DNA of 64,000 nt from Flabesymbios commensalis. Its lineage: Eukaryota > Annelida > Polychaeta > Terebellida > Flabelligeridae. Numbering within the stretch: the stretch's first letter is position 1; each line of letters opens with the position of its first letter. The notes beneath the pieces are model-generated. The model searched no databases, was not told the origin of the DNA, and was given only the letters and a program-made list of their open reading frames with translations. Where the stretch lies: NCBI GenBank assembly GCA_964017125.1, contig OZ024903.1:87508593-87572592 (forward strand), given 5' to 3'. The position numbers and the translations under genes are program-made. Positions 44,440 to 54,557 of the stretch are shown here, piece after piece.

Positions 44440-45075
44440 TCAAATTTGACAGAGATTGTCACAATAAAAACAAGTTGTCCTCCATTAGCCATCTTGTTTT
44501 TTATGAATTATTCCCAAAGTTAATCAGATCACTAGAAATGCCTAGAGAACCATTGCATAAAATTTAAATGCTACGGTTTATAAGATATAGCGCCCATAAG
44601 CTTTTCGGGTGTTTTTTTTCAAAAATGTCATCCGTCGGCCATCTTGTTTTCAATGTATTCTTCCCAAATTTAATCAGAACATCAGAAATACTCAGAAAAC
44701 CACCACATCAAATTGAATGCGATCCAACCGGTTATCGCCCCCACGAGCTTTTTGGATGGCCATTTTTCCATCAGCCATCCTGTTTTTAAAGATTTTTTTT
44801 CTCAATAGTTAATCAGATCATCGGAAATACCCAGACAACCATCACATCAAATTTTAATGAGATCCAACCAACGATTCATAAAATATCGTGCCCACAAGCC
44901 TTTTTGGCGGCCATTTTTTCAAAATGTCCTCCGCTAGCCATCTTGTTTTTAATGAATTCTTCCCAGAAGTTAATCAGACATCAGAAGTACTCAAAGAACC
45001 ACCCTATACAATTTGAATGGGATCCATTTACCGGCTAATAAGATATCGTGCCCACATCTTTTGGGGCGGCCATCT
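44440..45075. repeat. Tandem array, about 145 bp unit, four to five copies
   Basis: Units contain TTGTCCTCCATTAGCCATCT, TTGTTTTTAATGAATTCTTC, CCCAAAGTTAATCAGATCA, CAGAAATACTCAGAGAACCA and ATAAGATATCGTGCCCACAA. Non-coding, diverged among copies. Confidence 0.8.
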
Positions 45076-45241
45076 TGGGAAATGGCCGCTTATGGCGTGG
45101 TACAAAAAAATATATATGGGAAGAATTGCTCAGGCACATAGGTCATGTCTGTAAAAAATAAACAAAATTTATCAGTTAACTTCTCAGTGAGAGCTAAATT
45201 CTTTATACGCCCGCGTCAGAGACGGAAAAATACTGAACACT

Positions 45242-45275
45242 ATAAGCATCCCGATAATATCGGGGATGCTTAATA
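45242..45275. repeat. Short palindrome
   Basis: TAAGCATCCCGATA faces ATATCGGGGATGCTTA with one bulge. Directly followed by AATAAAATAC. Confidence 0.6.
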
Positions 45276-45361
45276 AAATACTACTAAAATTAGTAACACA
45301 TATTGTGGTACATGCTCAGGTAATTCAATATGGGAGATGTCTTTTTTTCCTAATTGATATT

Positions 45362-45468
45362 ATTTATAATTCATTTAAAGCTGGGAATTGCGTTAGCAAT
45401 TCCAGCTTCAAATGGAAGGAAAATAATAAACAATTCAGCAGCACAAACAACTCAGCACTACAAGGGTG
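45362..45468. mobile_element. TTAA MITE family C, right part
   Basis: TTCATTTAAAGCTGGGAATT / AATTCCAGCTTCAAATGGAA around GCGTTAGC, then AAACAATTCAGCAGCAC and ACTACAAGGG. Confidence 0.6.
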
Positions 45469-45971
45469 AGAGAAACATCGGTTGAACCGTGAACGTTTGG
45501 TGTTATATAGGTGAAAGCCACGCTTGCTGCCTCACTCGTCTTCACATGGAGAAGGCGGATTGAGATCCTGACCAGAGTCTATTACAGGGCGAGACTGGCA
45601 TAAAGAAACCGTAAAAATAAATAATTCTCCTCTTTAAATTATCAGTTGAACTTTGACATTTTTTTTAATAGTTCAACTGTAGTGATGCTCTTTATAGGCT
45701 CTACGGTAGACTAAAAGAGGATACAACGGTTCGGTTCGAGTTTTTGGTAACACACACACGACCAGTATGATCATGCTGGATAAATTAGATGTGACAATTG
45801 AGCGTTGCTGGCTTTAATCCTTGTTTATCCCGGCCAGCCATCTGTCATGGTGGAGCTTTAATCCACGTGACAGTGGTCGGACTACAGCCGGACCCTACAC
45901 CCAAACCCCCCGCCCTGGCATCCACACTCGCCGTACAACAGGACAATCCATGTCAGCGGCTGTGGTTTAAA

Positions 45972-46070
45972 CCCAGCAAACACAAGACATCGACCCAATA
46001 GTGGCTTAATGTTGGGCCAGCGTCGTAGACGGTGGGCCAACATTACACCAACATTGGGTTACCGTGACGG
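45972..46070. mobile_element. CAGCAAAC palindromic MITE, clear copy
   Basis: ACCCAGCAAACACAAGACAT at the left; core TTAATGTTGGGCCAGCGTCG / GACGGTGGGCCAACATT. The right side ACCAACATTGGGTTACCGTG ends ACGGG. The left inner arm (CCAATAGTGGC) has drifted. Confidence 0.75.
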
Positions 46071-46079
46071 GAAGGCTAT

Positions 46080-46295
46080 TATACACAGTCCGCGATAAAT
46101 ATAAATCGAGCGCGAGATATTTTGCCAGTTTACACAATCCGCGATAAGTCGCTCTGGTTGCTTTACAAGGTACATGTAGCTCACATTTTATCACGCGATA
46201 TGTTATGTCAGTGAAAAATCGCTTGAACTATTATAATGTGAACATATCTCGCGATAAAGCGGTTCATCGAGTCGCGCTATATGTACTAATTTTCA
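46080..46295. mobile_element. CGCGATA element, inverted copy
   Basis: ACACAGTCCGCGATAAATAT at the left corresponds to the right end of the element at 29,565-29,990; CGAGTCGCGCTATATGTAC at the right corresponds to its left end. No MITE is nested here. Confidence 0.6.
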
Positions 46296-46315
46296 CATGA
46301 GTCAAGTGGAGCATT

Positions 46316-46475
46316 TGAGGATTAAGTGCCTTGCCCATGGACACAACATCGAAACAATGACCCAATATTTCTCTGAAAACCCTGCATCAAGCAGAATTCG
46401 AAACCGCACGGCAGGCAAGCGACATTGACAATGCTCCCCGCTCTAACCATTGTGCGATGTCCCTCTCGGATGAAG
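46316..46475 (-). mobile_element. tRNA-derived SINE with conserved-type body
   Basis: On the minus strand, TCGCACAATGGTTAGAGCGG (A-box-like) is followed by GCGGTTTCGAATTCTGC (B-box-like) and then GTTGTGTCCATGGGCAAGGC with ACTTAATCCTC. Text of the form TGTCC.TGGGCAAGGCACTT is familiar from central domains shared by SINEs of many animals; this is recollection, not a search. Diverged, so probably old. Confidence 0.65.
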
Positions 46476-46649
46476 ATGACAATGGTAAATTCAGGCTCGT
46501 AAGGTGAATGAATAAAATATAGGGGTTGAATTGCAACCAGGAATGAAGATACGTCACCACCTGTTTTGCGAGAAAGTCGTTTCAAAAACTTATCAACAAA
46601 TAACATATTTCAAAAATCTACTGATAAACCTTCTGGTACTGAAATGTAT

Positions 46650-46869
46650 CGTTTTAAGTTTCATCCACTTAAAGCTGAACTTCCTGACACAATATCCGGC
46701 TTCAAATGACGAAATAATTTTAATATTTATGAGAAAAAGATATACATCTTGAATTATTTGAATAATTGATTTTCTATCATAAAATATTTAATCAATTGCA
46801 GAGAAGTTTGATTTCGTTTGAAACTTGTTTGAAAACGTATATATACGGACCTAGCAGGACAAGGGTTAA
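46650..46869. mobile_element. TTAA MITE family C, long copy
   Basis: TTTCATCCACTTAAAGCTGA / TCCGGCTTCAAATGACGAAA forms the hairpin; the right end reads ACGTATATATACGGACCTAG, CAGGACAAGGGTTAA. A matching opposite end (AACCCTTGCGCTGCTAAAAC with CGTATATATACG) is at 44,328. Confidence 0.6.
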
Positions 46870-47100
46870 CCATTAAAGCGCTAAATTAAATAAATACATT
46901 TAAATTTTCTTCAACTTGAAGTTGTGTTTAGATACCGCGACCCCAACATCAATTGGGCGAAAATTGGTTATATTTGTTTAATTTGAGACCAAACATTTGC
47001 AACTCTGATGTTTAAACACTCATTTCATTTCCAATAACTGTGATTTACACTAAATGAAATTAAAAACTACTATAGTACTGTTCAGCGGTATAAGGGTTGA
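46866..47100. mobile_element. TTAA MITE family B, abutting family C
   Basis: TTAACCATTAAAGCGCTAAA starts in the very TTAA that ends the preceding element. Hairpin TTTTCTTCAACTTGAAGTTG / CCAACATCAATTGGGCGAAA is diverged. Ends TTCAGCGGTATAAGGGTTGA. Confidence 0.65.
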
Positions 47101-47124
47101 TATACGTGGCGTCACAGAAATTTA

Positions 47125-47212
47125 CCCAATGTTGGTTTGATGTTGGACCAGCGTCTACGACGCTGGCCCAGCATTAAACCAACATTGGGTGACTATCTCG
47201 TTTTCGCTGGAC
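47125..47212. mobile_element. CAGCAAAC palindrome with perfect arms
   Basis: ACCCAATGTTGGTTTGATGT / ACATTAAACC-type arms close on GGACCAGCGTCTACGACGCT. CATTAAACCAACATTGGGT is an exact counterpart of the left arm apart from two bases. The outer left terminus is lost; the right ends CTCGTTTTCGCTGG. Confidence 0.7.
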
Positions 47213-47812
47213 GTGGACGCTGCGCCGGGATCTCCACGTCTAATCCCGGTGTGCCCACACTCCCAGGATGTTGTGGATTTTGCCGCCGTTTTCTGGCCAC
47301 AAACAAGTCTCCCGCGCTTAATCTCGCCTCTTATCTTGTTTTATATTTCAGACCTTCTGAGACTCGAACCCAACCAGTGATCCTCGTCCTTCCTGTATAA
47401 TGCTTATGACACCCTTCCTGCTATTTGTCTAAAACGGCCCAACCTCACAAAAGACACAATGTGAAAGCCAATTAGGATTAATATCTCAACAATACACAGT
47501 AGATCAAATTCTATGTGCATAATGATTTTTAACAGGGATTTTTCACGGTGGAGCTGTTCCACTAAGAGGAAGCTGACCAGACTAATCTGGGTCAGTCTTT
47601 TATCGTGGTTTATTCAGGATGTGCTGCTGATTTTAGTCTCATTACCATATACATCATCACGTAATCTATGCGGGAGAGGACCGCTGTGTGCTCTAATAGC
47701 ATACCCTTTATTTTTTCTACAATAAACCATAACTGTTTCCTTCGTCGTGGTTTACATCGGATTACATCGGATTATGTATGGAATCTAAATCACGTGATAA
47801 CGAGCTGTTCAC

Positions 47813-47932
47813 AGTAAAATTTACCTTCAATCTTGAAACACTGATACATATTGGGTCTTAAATTTCACAAATAACATACATGTACAACTAGAAGTTGTGT
47901 AAATTGAATAACTCAGTGATCAAAGGATTAAC
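47813..47932. mobile_element. TTAA MITE family B, shortened
   Basis: CAATCTTGAAACACTGATAC and GTCTTAAATTTCACAAATAA match the copy at 32,612; the hairpin is reduced to ACTAGAAGTTGTG. Ends GTGATCAAAGGATTAA. Confidence 0.5.
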
Positions 47933-47984
47933 TCAAGACAATGACCAAATGTTGTATTAATGCTGGCCCACCGCCTACGGCTAT

Positions 47985-48100
47985 CAGATTATGACGTCTA
48001 AAGTCGATCCCGGCACTGAAAGAGTAAACTATTTATAAAAACCGTAGACCTCTTGGTCTCCATAGTTTATATACAAATATTTCAGGGCTTTAAGGGTTAA
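47985..48100. mobile_element. TTAA MITE family A, inverted, shortened
   Basis: TCAGATTATGACGTCTAAAG, TCGATCCCGGCACTGAAAGA, then CCGTAGACCTCTTGGTCTCC and TTTCAGGGCTTTAAGGGTTA. An internal deletion removes the middle. A CAGCAAAC core fragment (GCTGGCCCACCGCCTACGG) abuts it at 47,968. Confidence 0.6.
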
Positions 48101-48159
48101 GAATGCTGTGTCACAGTAATACACAACATGGCCCAATTAGGATGGAATCAAATCAGAGA

Positions 48160-48300
48160 AGGGGTGGCTAGAGCGCCTGACTGCCTCGCCAGTAATGCAT
48201 GCGACCGGTTTCGAACACCGCTGTTCCAGTGTGGGGTTTTCTGAGAATTAGCATTGTTTCTGCCTTCTCAATTTGACTAGGCGATCACGTAAATGGCGGC
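48160..48300 (+). mobile_element. tRNA-derived SINE head
   Basis: GGTGGCTAGAGCGCCTGACT serves as an A box and GACCGGTTTCGAACACCGCT as a B box about 45 bases on. CAGTGTGGGGTTTTCTGAGA begins the body. Not a functional tRNA by eye. Confidence 0.6.
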
Positions 48301-48514
48301 CTCGTCGAGTTGATGTTGAAACCAGTGTATTGACGCTCGCGCAGGGCCCCGCGATGCGCGTTCCTCTCATGAAATCATATCAAGACAACATGACACAATT
48401 CTTCAAAATAGATACGTTGTGAGATCAGTGTATTTTATAAACTCGGATAATTTTTGTGTTCACTTCGAGTTTGGACAATACTCAACTCGAAGGATTAAAT
48501 GATTAGAAATATAT

Positions 48515-48665
48515 GGGGCCCATCCCTTAAGAATCCTGAAAATAAGATTATATTAACTTTCTCTTATTTCAAATAGAAAAATAATATTTCTTATATAACT
48601 TTTCTAATGTAAATGAGAGAAACTTAGGATAATCTTGTTTTAAAGATTTTAGTGGGATGGGCCCC
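48515..48665. mobile_element. GGGGCCCATCCC palindromic MITE
   Basis: GGGGCCCATCCCTTAAGAAT at the left faces TTTTAGTGGGATGGGCCCC at the right. Inner arms AAGATTATATTAACTTTCTC and GAGAAACTTAGGATAATCTT pair with small bulges. Superfamily unknown. Confidence 0.7.
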
Positions 48666-48666
48666 T

Positions 48667-48773
48667 GGGCCCATTTTCACTATTTCTCCCCTGATTTGTT
48701 GAAACGTGATCACGTATTGATAATAACAATTAAGACCACATTTCGACTTGAGTAAGTTAGTGAAACCGGGCCC
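48667..48773. mobile_element. GGGCCCxxTTTCACTA palindromic element
   Basis: GGGCCCATTTTCACTATTTC at the left; GTAAGTTAGTGAAACCGGGC then CC at the right. Shares the GGGCCC edge with the preceding element but has different arms. The two abut within about two bases. Confidence 0.6.
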
Positions 48774-49016
48774 TGGATGTTCAGACCTTTAATATCCCCA
48801 TAAGAAGCTGATTGTATGACCCATGAAACTAAAGTGATCCAGGGATAAAATTACTCAATAATGTAAATAATAAATCATTGAGTTGAAGTAGTCTGATACA
48901 AACGAGTGGAAAAAACGGAGTCTTTTTGAGAAAAAAAGACAAAAAAAAAGAGCGGCAAATAAATTACTAAAAGTAGAAATACTATTTATTTATTTCTGAT
49001 TGAATTTATTCGTTTT

Positions 49017-49112
49017 TAACCCTAAATCGCAAAGTTATAGAATTCAAATTTTCACCCACGTTGAGTTATGGGCCGCGGTAATACATAGTTATTATTATGC
49101 TCCTTTCTCGCT
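49017..49112. mobile_element. TTAA MITE family B, left remnant
   Basis: TAACCCTAAATCGCAAAGTT and TTTTCACCCACGTTGAGTTA; the hairpin is truncated. Confidence 0.5.
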
Positions 49113-49867
49113 CAAAATTTTTTGTTTAAATATATCTACACGATTGGCACTTCAACAACTTCAAATAATAACATTTTCAAGTACTATAATATCTAACTAG
49201 ACAGTGAATCAGAAACTACAAACCTCGGCCCTAATAATGGAATGTTTCTAAGCCCGATACACACCTCACCAAAAACATAACCCTCTTAGCGGATGTTAAT
49301 AATAAGTTATATACACGAGTATTATTGTCTATATAAAAAGGAAACATCCTGATGATGTATTGTAAAATAGCTTATCGGCCAATTTAATTTGAAATCAAAT
49401 TTCAAGGGGTTAATCACTACAGAGCCATAAAAGTGTCAGGTCTAATGACCACAGACATACTTCCCTTTATATAACAAGGTCACTACAGTGAATACATAAT
49501 CTTAATAGTCAATTATCAAAATGTGATTGGATTAACATGTGTCGTTTTGCATGCTGAGACAACATCAAGACAGCCATATGTCCAAAGTTCAAGGCAGAGC
49601 TTTACTATTTTTGAATGGTATTTATAGTCTTTTATAGAGTGATTTTATATCTTATCCAGTAAAAAATACCAGTGAATTCAATAGTTTGAAGCATAACGTA
49701 ATCGAAGGTGGGGGGGGGGGGGGGCTTGTGTATTTAGTTAACACTAACTCATAATCATATATTCCAATAAACAAAATGTTTCTTCTTTGTCCATTCGCAA
49801 AGATACAATATCGTGACTAAGCGACCGCAAGCGAATCGTGAGTAACACACACATTTCTGGGAGACAG
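49113..49867. other. AT-rich intron, nothing recognised
   Basis: Contains a G17-type homopolymer near 49,709. No other feature is supported. Confidence 0.5.
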
Positions 49868-49985
49868 ATATTAATTTTTCACCCACTAGAAGTTGTGTAC
49901 AATTTCAAGTTGGTGAAAATGACTGACATTTGTTAAATTTGACACCAAACATTTGCAAATATTAATGTTTAAACACTGAGAGGAG
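49868..49985. mobile_element. TTAA MITE family B, shortened hairpin
   Basis: TTTTTCACCCACTAGAAGTT / AATTTCAAGTTGGTGAAAAT with most of the loop deleted, then CATTTGCAAATATTAATGTT. Confidence 0.55.
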
Positions 49986-50403
49986 AATAAACAATTCAAC
50001 AGGGCATAGGCTAAAATCATTTTGCCTTCATTTTGCCAAACTTTCATCCACTACGTTGTGGATTTCGTCAGCAAGACAAGACTTGGAGGAGATGAGTGAC
50101 ATAAAATGACTAAATAACTCGGCGTATTGTAGATAATGTATTTCACTTTTGACTGGGAGTCGTAGTGTGGCGACTGTAGAAAGTTGTGGATCGTGTAAAT
50201 TTATGTTAGATAACCAAGTTATTTACATGATTTTAGGGGTTAAAAGGTGGATGTATATCACTTGCGACAAGAATTTGTTAGATTTGTATACACAGTTGTA
50301 TACATGGGTAGGATTTTAGCAGGTAGCGTGTAATCACTGAGAAATGTTTCAGCTAAGTTAGTCTCAATCGAGAGAGGATAGGGGTACAGTGCAGTTCTGC
50401 AAA

Positions 50404-50456
50404 GCCAAAAAGCAGTATATGCTTACTTGTACAGTAAGCAGATACTTCCTTTTGTC
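50404..50456. repeat. AAAGCAGTATCTGCT hairpin, copy 1
   Basis: AAAAAGCAGTATATGCTTAC pairs with GTAAGCAGATACTTCCTTTT. Related copies stand in tandem at 62,017 and 62,088. Confidence 0.6.
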
Positions 50457-50877
50457 TTTACACGACCGACAGTCGTTGTCCTCAGACAGTCTGCTGGTGA
50501 AATGAGGGCTAATTACAGGTAGACTCACATGTACAAACATATTTATCTCCCTCTACATGGCGCCACCAAGTTTGACAACAGTTGGCGCCAAGCTAACCGA
50601 CTCTCTCTCACTCATTTACTACTTCGTGACCTCCATTTACAAAGCCACAAATAGTGATTCCACGTATGTAGAATACTTCCTACATTCAGTGTCATAAGGC
50701 AAAAGTAGACATGAATTCATAATTTGAACACTGGCATAATAAATAGAGAAATAAAAATATAGACACCACATGAAATATCTCGAATAGAAATACGTTATGA
50801 TGTAATCATTGAGTTTCTGAGCTCCCATTACCATTTGATATATAACTGTTACAAGAGCATAAATGTATATTTCCCCG

Positions 50878-51107
50878 TAACCCTTTCACCGCTAAGAACG
50901 TTTTTAATCTATTTTACTAGCCGATTAGATCACTGGCATTGGGAACGAAATGTGTGTTCAAACATCATGCTTTGTAAATATTTTGTCTGAAATTAAACAC
51001 ATTGTGACATATAATTTCCACCCACTTGAAGTTGTGGGTCGCGGTAGCGAGACACAGCTTTAAGTGGGTGGAAATTTAAGTTACCTAATTCAGCGCTTTA
51101 AGGGTCA
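50878..51107. mobile_element. TTAA MITE family B, full length
   Basis: TAACCCTTTCACCGCTAAGA at the left, CAGCGCTTTAAGGGTCA at the right. The hairpin TTTCCACCCACTTGAAGTTG / CAGCTTTAAGTGGGTGGAAA has a loop TGGGTCGCGGTAGCGAGACA. The TTAA flanks are each mutated by one base. Confidence 0.75.
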
Positions 51108-52320
51108 TGGCAGTAGGAAATGCAAATAAAATTCACACATCAAGTTTAATGATAATTAGAAAAACTAAGTGCCACGGGGGATATTGTACAAAACGCTTCA
51201 GCTTCAAAGCTATTTCAAAGTGTGGATAAAAACGTATCTAGCCGTGATTGATGTCCAAATCACGGACCAATAGGCTTGACATATCGTAATGTATGTCTGT
51301 GGTCCATATAGTTAAATTTAAAAACTATTAAATTATAGTGCACACAAGAGCCATGATTGATTAGGAGCTTAAATTCGTGAGAATGGCATCATTCCGGGTG
51401 ATTATTTGGTATCAGTTTGAAACACTTCAGGTTGTGAAATACAACAATTTGGGGGATCAATTTAGGGGATCAAATGGTAATAATATATAATATGGGAATA
51501 ATAACAATATTTCTTTACAATACAAATATTTATGTGATTCGTCCCGTTGACAAAGTGGAAGATACGCCATTTCATAGCGAAGGGTTGCCTAAAGCGTCGT
51601 CATGACAACCTGGTTGGCAACAGACAAACACATCTCACTGCAGGCGTAACTCAGCTGGTAACTAAGGCAACCGGCCCTCCCAGACACGTGGCCAAGATAT
51701 CATAGCAACGTATAAAACAGCCAGGAAACAGCTTACTTCTAGGAAGTGTTGGCCACGCACCGCCTGTCCAAAGAGGAGCGTGCCACATACAAACACAAGC
51801 TGGCGGATTGTAAAAACATCTTATCTACATATAAATGCTTCACTCGAAGTTCTCGCTGCACAAGGATCTTCTTAAATCAGTCATCGTAAGAGTAAATGGA
51901 CTACACTAAAAATATGAATCTCTCACATTCAATTTCTAATTCGTATCAGCATTAATGGAATTTACCTTGTGTTCTAAGAGCAATAATCCGAATAATTATA
52001 CCGATCATTGAATTGAAATATACATGAAATTACTTTTAAAATATATGATAACAAGAGCATACTCGACAATAGCCCGCCGTAATTATTGAACTTGTCCGAG
52101 AACTGGTTATTAGAAACAAGCAGAACAAATTTAGCATTCCTAGAAGTAAATGTTAACATGGTTGACGCCGAAATTGAAAAGGCGGACAAAACAAAACGAG
52201 AGTTTAAATTGTGTGTATACACATCAAGGTCGAATTTACCAATAGTTTTTTCAAATTCATACCCTAAATCACGCTTAAGATGCAGTTTAGTTTACCCCTT
52301 GTCAACAATGTCTGTTATTC
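51108..52320. other. Intron, no exon accepted
   Basis: A cluster of GGCAAC/GTTGCC motifs lies at 51,575-51,705. A 97-codon plus frame at 52,086-52,379 reads partly protein-like but runs into a family-C hairpin and has no recognised domain. Confidence 0.4.
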
Positions 52321-52324
52321 ATAA

Positions 52325-52417
52325 AAAGTTTTCGTCATTTGAACTACATGCGTTAGCAATTCCAGTTCCAAATGAATGAAAAAAATAGGAACAAACAATT
52401 CAGCAGCCTCAGAGTTA
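52325..52417. mobile_element. TTAA MITE family C hairpin and right end
   Basis: TTCGTCATTTGAACTACATG / CAGTTCCAAATGAATGAAAA, AACAATTCAGCAGCCTCAGA, GTTAA. The arms are more diverged than usual. Confidence 0.55.
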
Positions 52418-52436
52418 ATGTTGGACCACGACTCTA

Positions 52437-52686
52437 TTAACCCTTTAAGCCCCCACGATGCATTAAAGCATCATTTTACATCTCTGAAGAATGACCTAAT
52501 TTCCCACACCTAGGGGTTTTAGAACAACAATTTTCATGGAAATGTTTAAATAAAAACAATGTTTTTTTTCCATTTTTCACCCACTCCAAGTCATCTTCAT
52601 CCACTACAAGTCGAGAATTGCGGCAGCAATTCGCGGCTTGTTGTGGATGAAGATGACTATGGTAAACTCAGACCTGAAAGGGTTAA
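52437..52686. mobile_element. TTAA MITE family D, inverted copy
   Basis: TTAACCCTTTAAGCCCCCAC at the left, ACCTGAAAGGGTTAA at the right. Hairpin CATCTTCATCCACTACAAGT / CTTGTTGTGGATGAAGATGA. Longer inside than the 27,639 copy in the segment AACAATTTTCATGGAAATG. Confidence 0.75.
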
Positions 52687-52744
52687 CCTAGCATAGGTGT
52701 AACAGGCTTGACCAATAAACACAACTCAGCAGTACTCAATCAGC

Positions 52745-53000
52745 CGCAGCCGTTGTTATGACAACAGGGGTGCCAGGAGGCTCGCGCCGACCAGACGGGC
52801 TCCCGGCGGCTCCGTCAATCTCTGTGCTAGGGTAAGGGGCCTGTCAAAGCATCTCTGTTAGCGAGAGAGACGCCTGTGTGAACGTGTTCAAAAGCAAAGT
52901 GCCTACTTTACCTCTCTGGACTGGCGAAACAGACAACTTAAACCACGAACGGCAGAACGGGGAATGTTCAGCCCCTCCACCCTCCCGCTATTCAACGGCT
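52745..53000. other. GC-rich patch, no exon accepted
   Basis: CG-rich text (GGCTCGCGCCGACCAGACGG) within the intron. The 80-codon frame at 52,878-53,120 has no recognisable domain. Confidence 0.35.
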
Positions 53001-53067
53001 ACTGAGCCGCTCCTCTCAATGGAGTCGATTCTGTGGTACTTACACAACTTCACAATGATAACAATAC

Positions 53068-53150
53068 TTTCGCTGCTGAATTGTAGTGGTTTTTCGTTCA
53101 TTTATAGCTGGAATTGCTGACGCAATTTCCAGCTTCAAATGACGAAATAT
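53068..53150. mobile_element. TTAA MITE family C, reversed
   Basis: CTTTCGCTGCTGAATTGTAG precedes the hairpin GTTCATTTATAGCTGGAATT / AATTTCCAGCTTCAAATGAC around GCTGACGC. The outer terminus is lost. Confidence 0.55.
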
Positions 53151-54180
53151 ATTTTTATTTTTCATAAAATTACCCAAAATTGAATGACTTGATCATTACA
53201 ACCAGTAACTAAGCATGTACTAAAACCTAATTTGCCAATTTCTGAGACATGCTATTCTGTTTTGAAGTTCCTTGAAATCGTATAATTCATATATGGGGGT
53301 CTCAGCCAAGGATAATTACTATACTAGATACTCTTGTATTACATCAGTTATATTTAAATATCTCAGATTTAAAGATAGGTTGTGTTTTAGGAAAATCTGC
53401 ATGGACTAATGATCAAGCAATAAAGTTAAAAAAAAATGTCATGACTAATAGCTCCGATTCGGTTGTATACTGCCTTGCTGAGCCTTGGATGTTTCTGCTT
53501 ACTTTACACGTAAGAAGACATTATTTTTTTCAAATGTGCATGGCACTAAACATGTATATTACCAACCTGGGAAGGGGGGGAGGGGGGTCGCCACATAACA
53601 GTACGCAGGCTAAAACTTAACTATGTATATCATTTTGTGAAATCCTTGTCTAGACACATATACGAATTAGAGCACATTCAGAAAACTCGCTACATTTATT
53701 TTAACTTAGTTTAAAAATCACAATCTTAAGATTCATGAGATACTTAAATTGATATGTCACTACATTAATTGAACTAAGCTGTCACATTGACACTGCGTGG
53801 ATAGCACTAGCTCATTATTTAAACCTCGAGATTGAAATTGCAGGAATCGTATTCTTCCACAAGTGACATTAGTGGCACTGGATGGACAATATTTATACAA
53901 TGACACTGTGGAGAGAGCATTCTGTCACCACAGTCAGTCACACTACATTCCTTGCATTTGGCCACCTATTGACACTGCAGCAATTGCAATCTTTCACCAG
54001 TGAGCATCACCATGTATTCCACCATGATATTGAATTTGAGAACCCTTTAAAAACATTAAACACCCCAGAAATGTATCATAAAACCAGCCCACAGTGACCA
54101 CTACAGTACAATAATGACATTCGACTACATGTCATCTACATGTCGTCTGAGTGCATTCATCCACAGGAATCTCGTCATCA
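53151..54180. other. AT-rich intron, nothing recognised
   Basis: A GGGGGGGAGGGGGG tract lies near 53,575. No repeat family or exon is supported. Confidence 0.5.
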
Positions 54181-54204
54181 GGCCCGTATACGATATATCG
54201 TAGG

Positions 54205-54246
54205 TTCCGAATTGGTCGAGATGGCCATCTTGACCAATTCGGAAGC
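54205..54246. repeat. 40 bp near-perfect hairpin
   Basis: TTCCGAATTGGTCGAGATGG faces CCATCTTGACCAATTCGGAA with one mismatch pair and almost no loop. Confidence 0.7.
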
Positions 54247-54299
54247 ATTGTACGAGGCAAGGGTCCACATTTCGGATCGCATTTTGCACCACCCTGGTA

Positions 54300-54399
54300 C
54301 CCAGCAAACAAGGACGCCGAACCAGTGGTACTTTAATGTTGGGCCCGCGTCGTAGACGGTGAGGCATCACTGGTCCAGCGTCTTGTGTTTGCTGGGTAC
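54300..54399. mobile_element. CAGCAAAC palindromic MITE with TA flanks
   Basis: TACCCAGCAAACAAGGACGC and AGCGTCTTGTGTTTGCTGGG then TA: matched termini and a possible TA duplication. Inner arms GAACCAGTGGTACTTTAATG and GAGGCATCACTGGTCC are partly paired. Confidence 0.75.
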
Positions 54400-54457
54400 A
54401 AGTTCTGGTGTGAAAAGGGGTAAATAATAAAATTATATAGTTAAAGCTGCGCAACAT

Positions 54458-54557
54458 CCCAGCGTTAAGCCAATGTGGTTTCAATGTTGGGCCAGCGTCG
54501 CAGACGGTGGCCCAACATTAAAACAACATTGGCTTACCGTATCGCGTTTGCTGGGAT
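54458..54557. mobile_element. CAGCAAAC palindromic MITE, second in pair
   Basis: Only 58 bp from the previous copy. CCAATGTGGTTTCAATGTTG / CAACATTAAAACAACATTGG with core GGCCAGCGTCGCAGACGGTG; right end CGCGTTTGCTGGGA. The left end CCCAGCGTTAAG is mutated. Confidence 0.75.

Noticed and set aside
52086-52379. 97-codon plus-strand frame as an exon
   Set aside because: Its end runs through a family-C MITE hairpin and no domain is recognisable; acceptor and donor context are poor.
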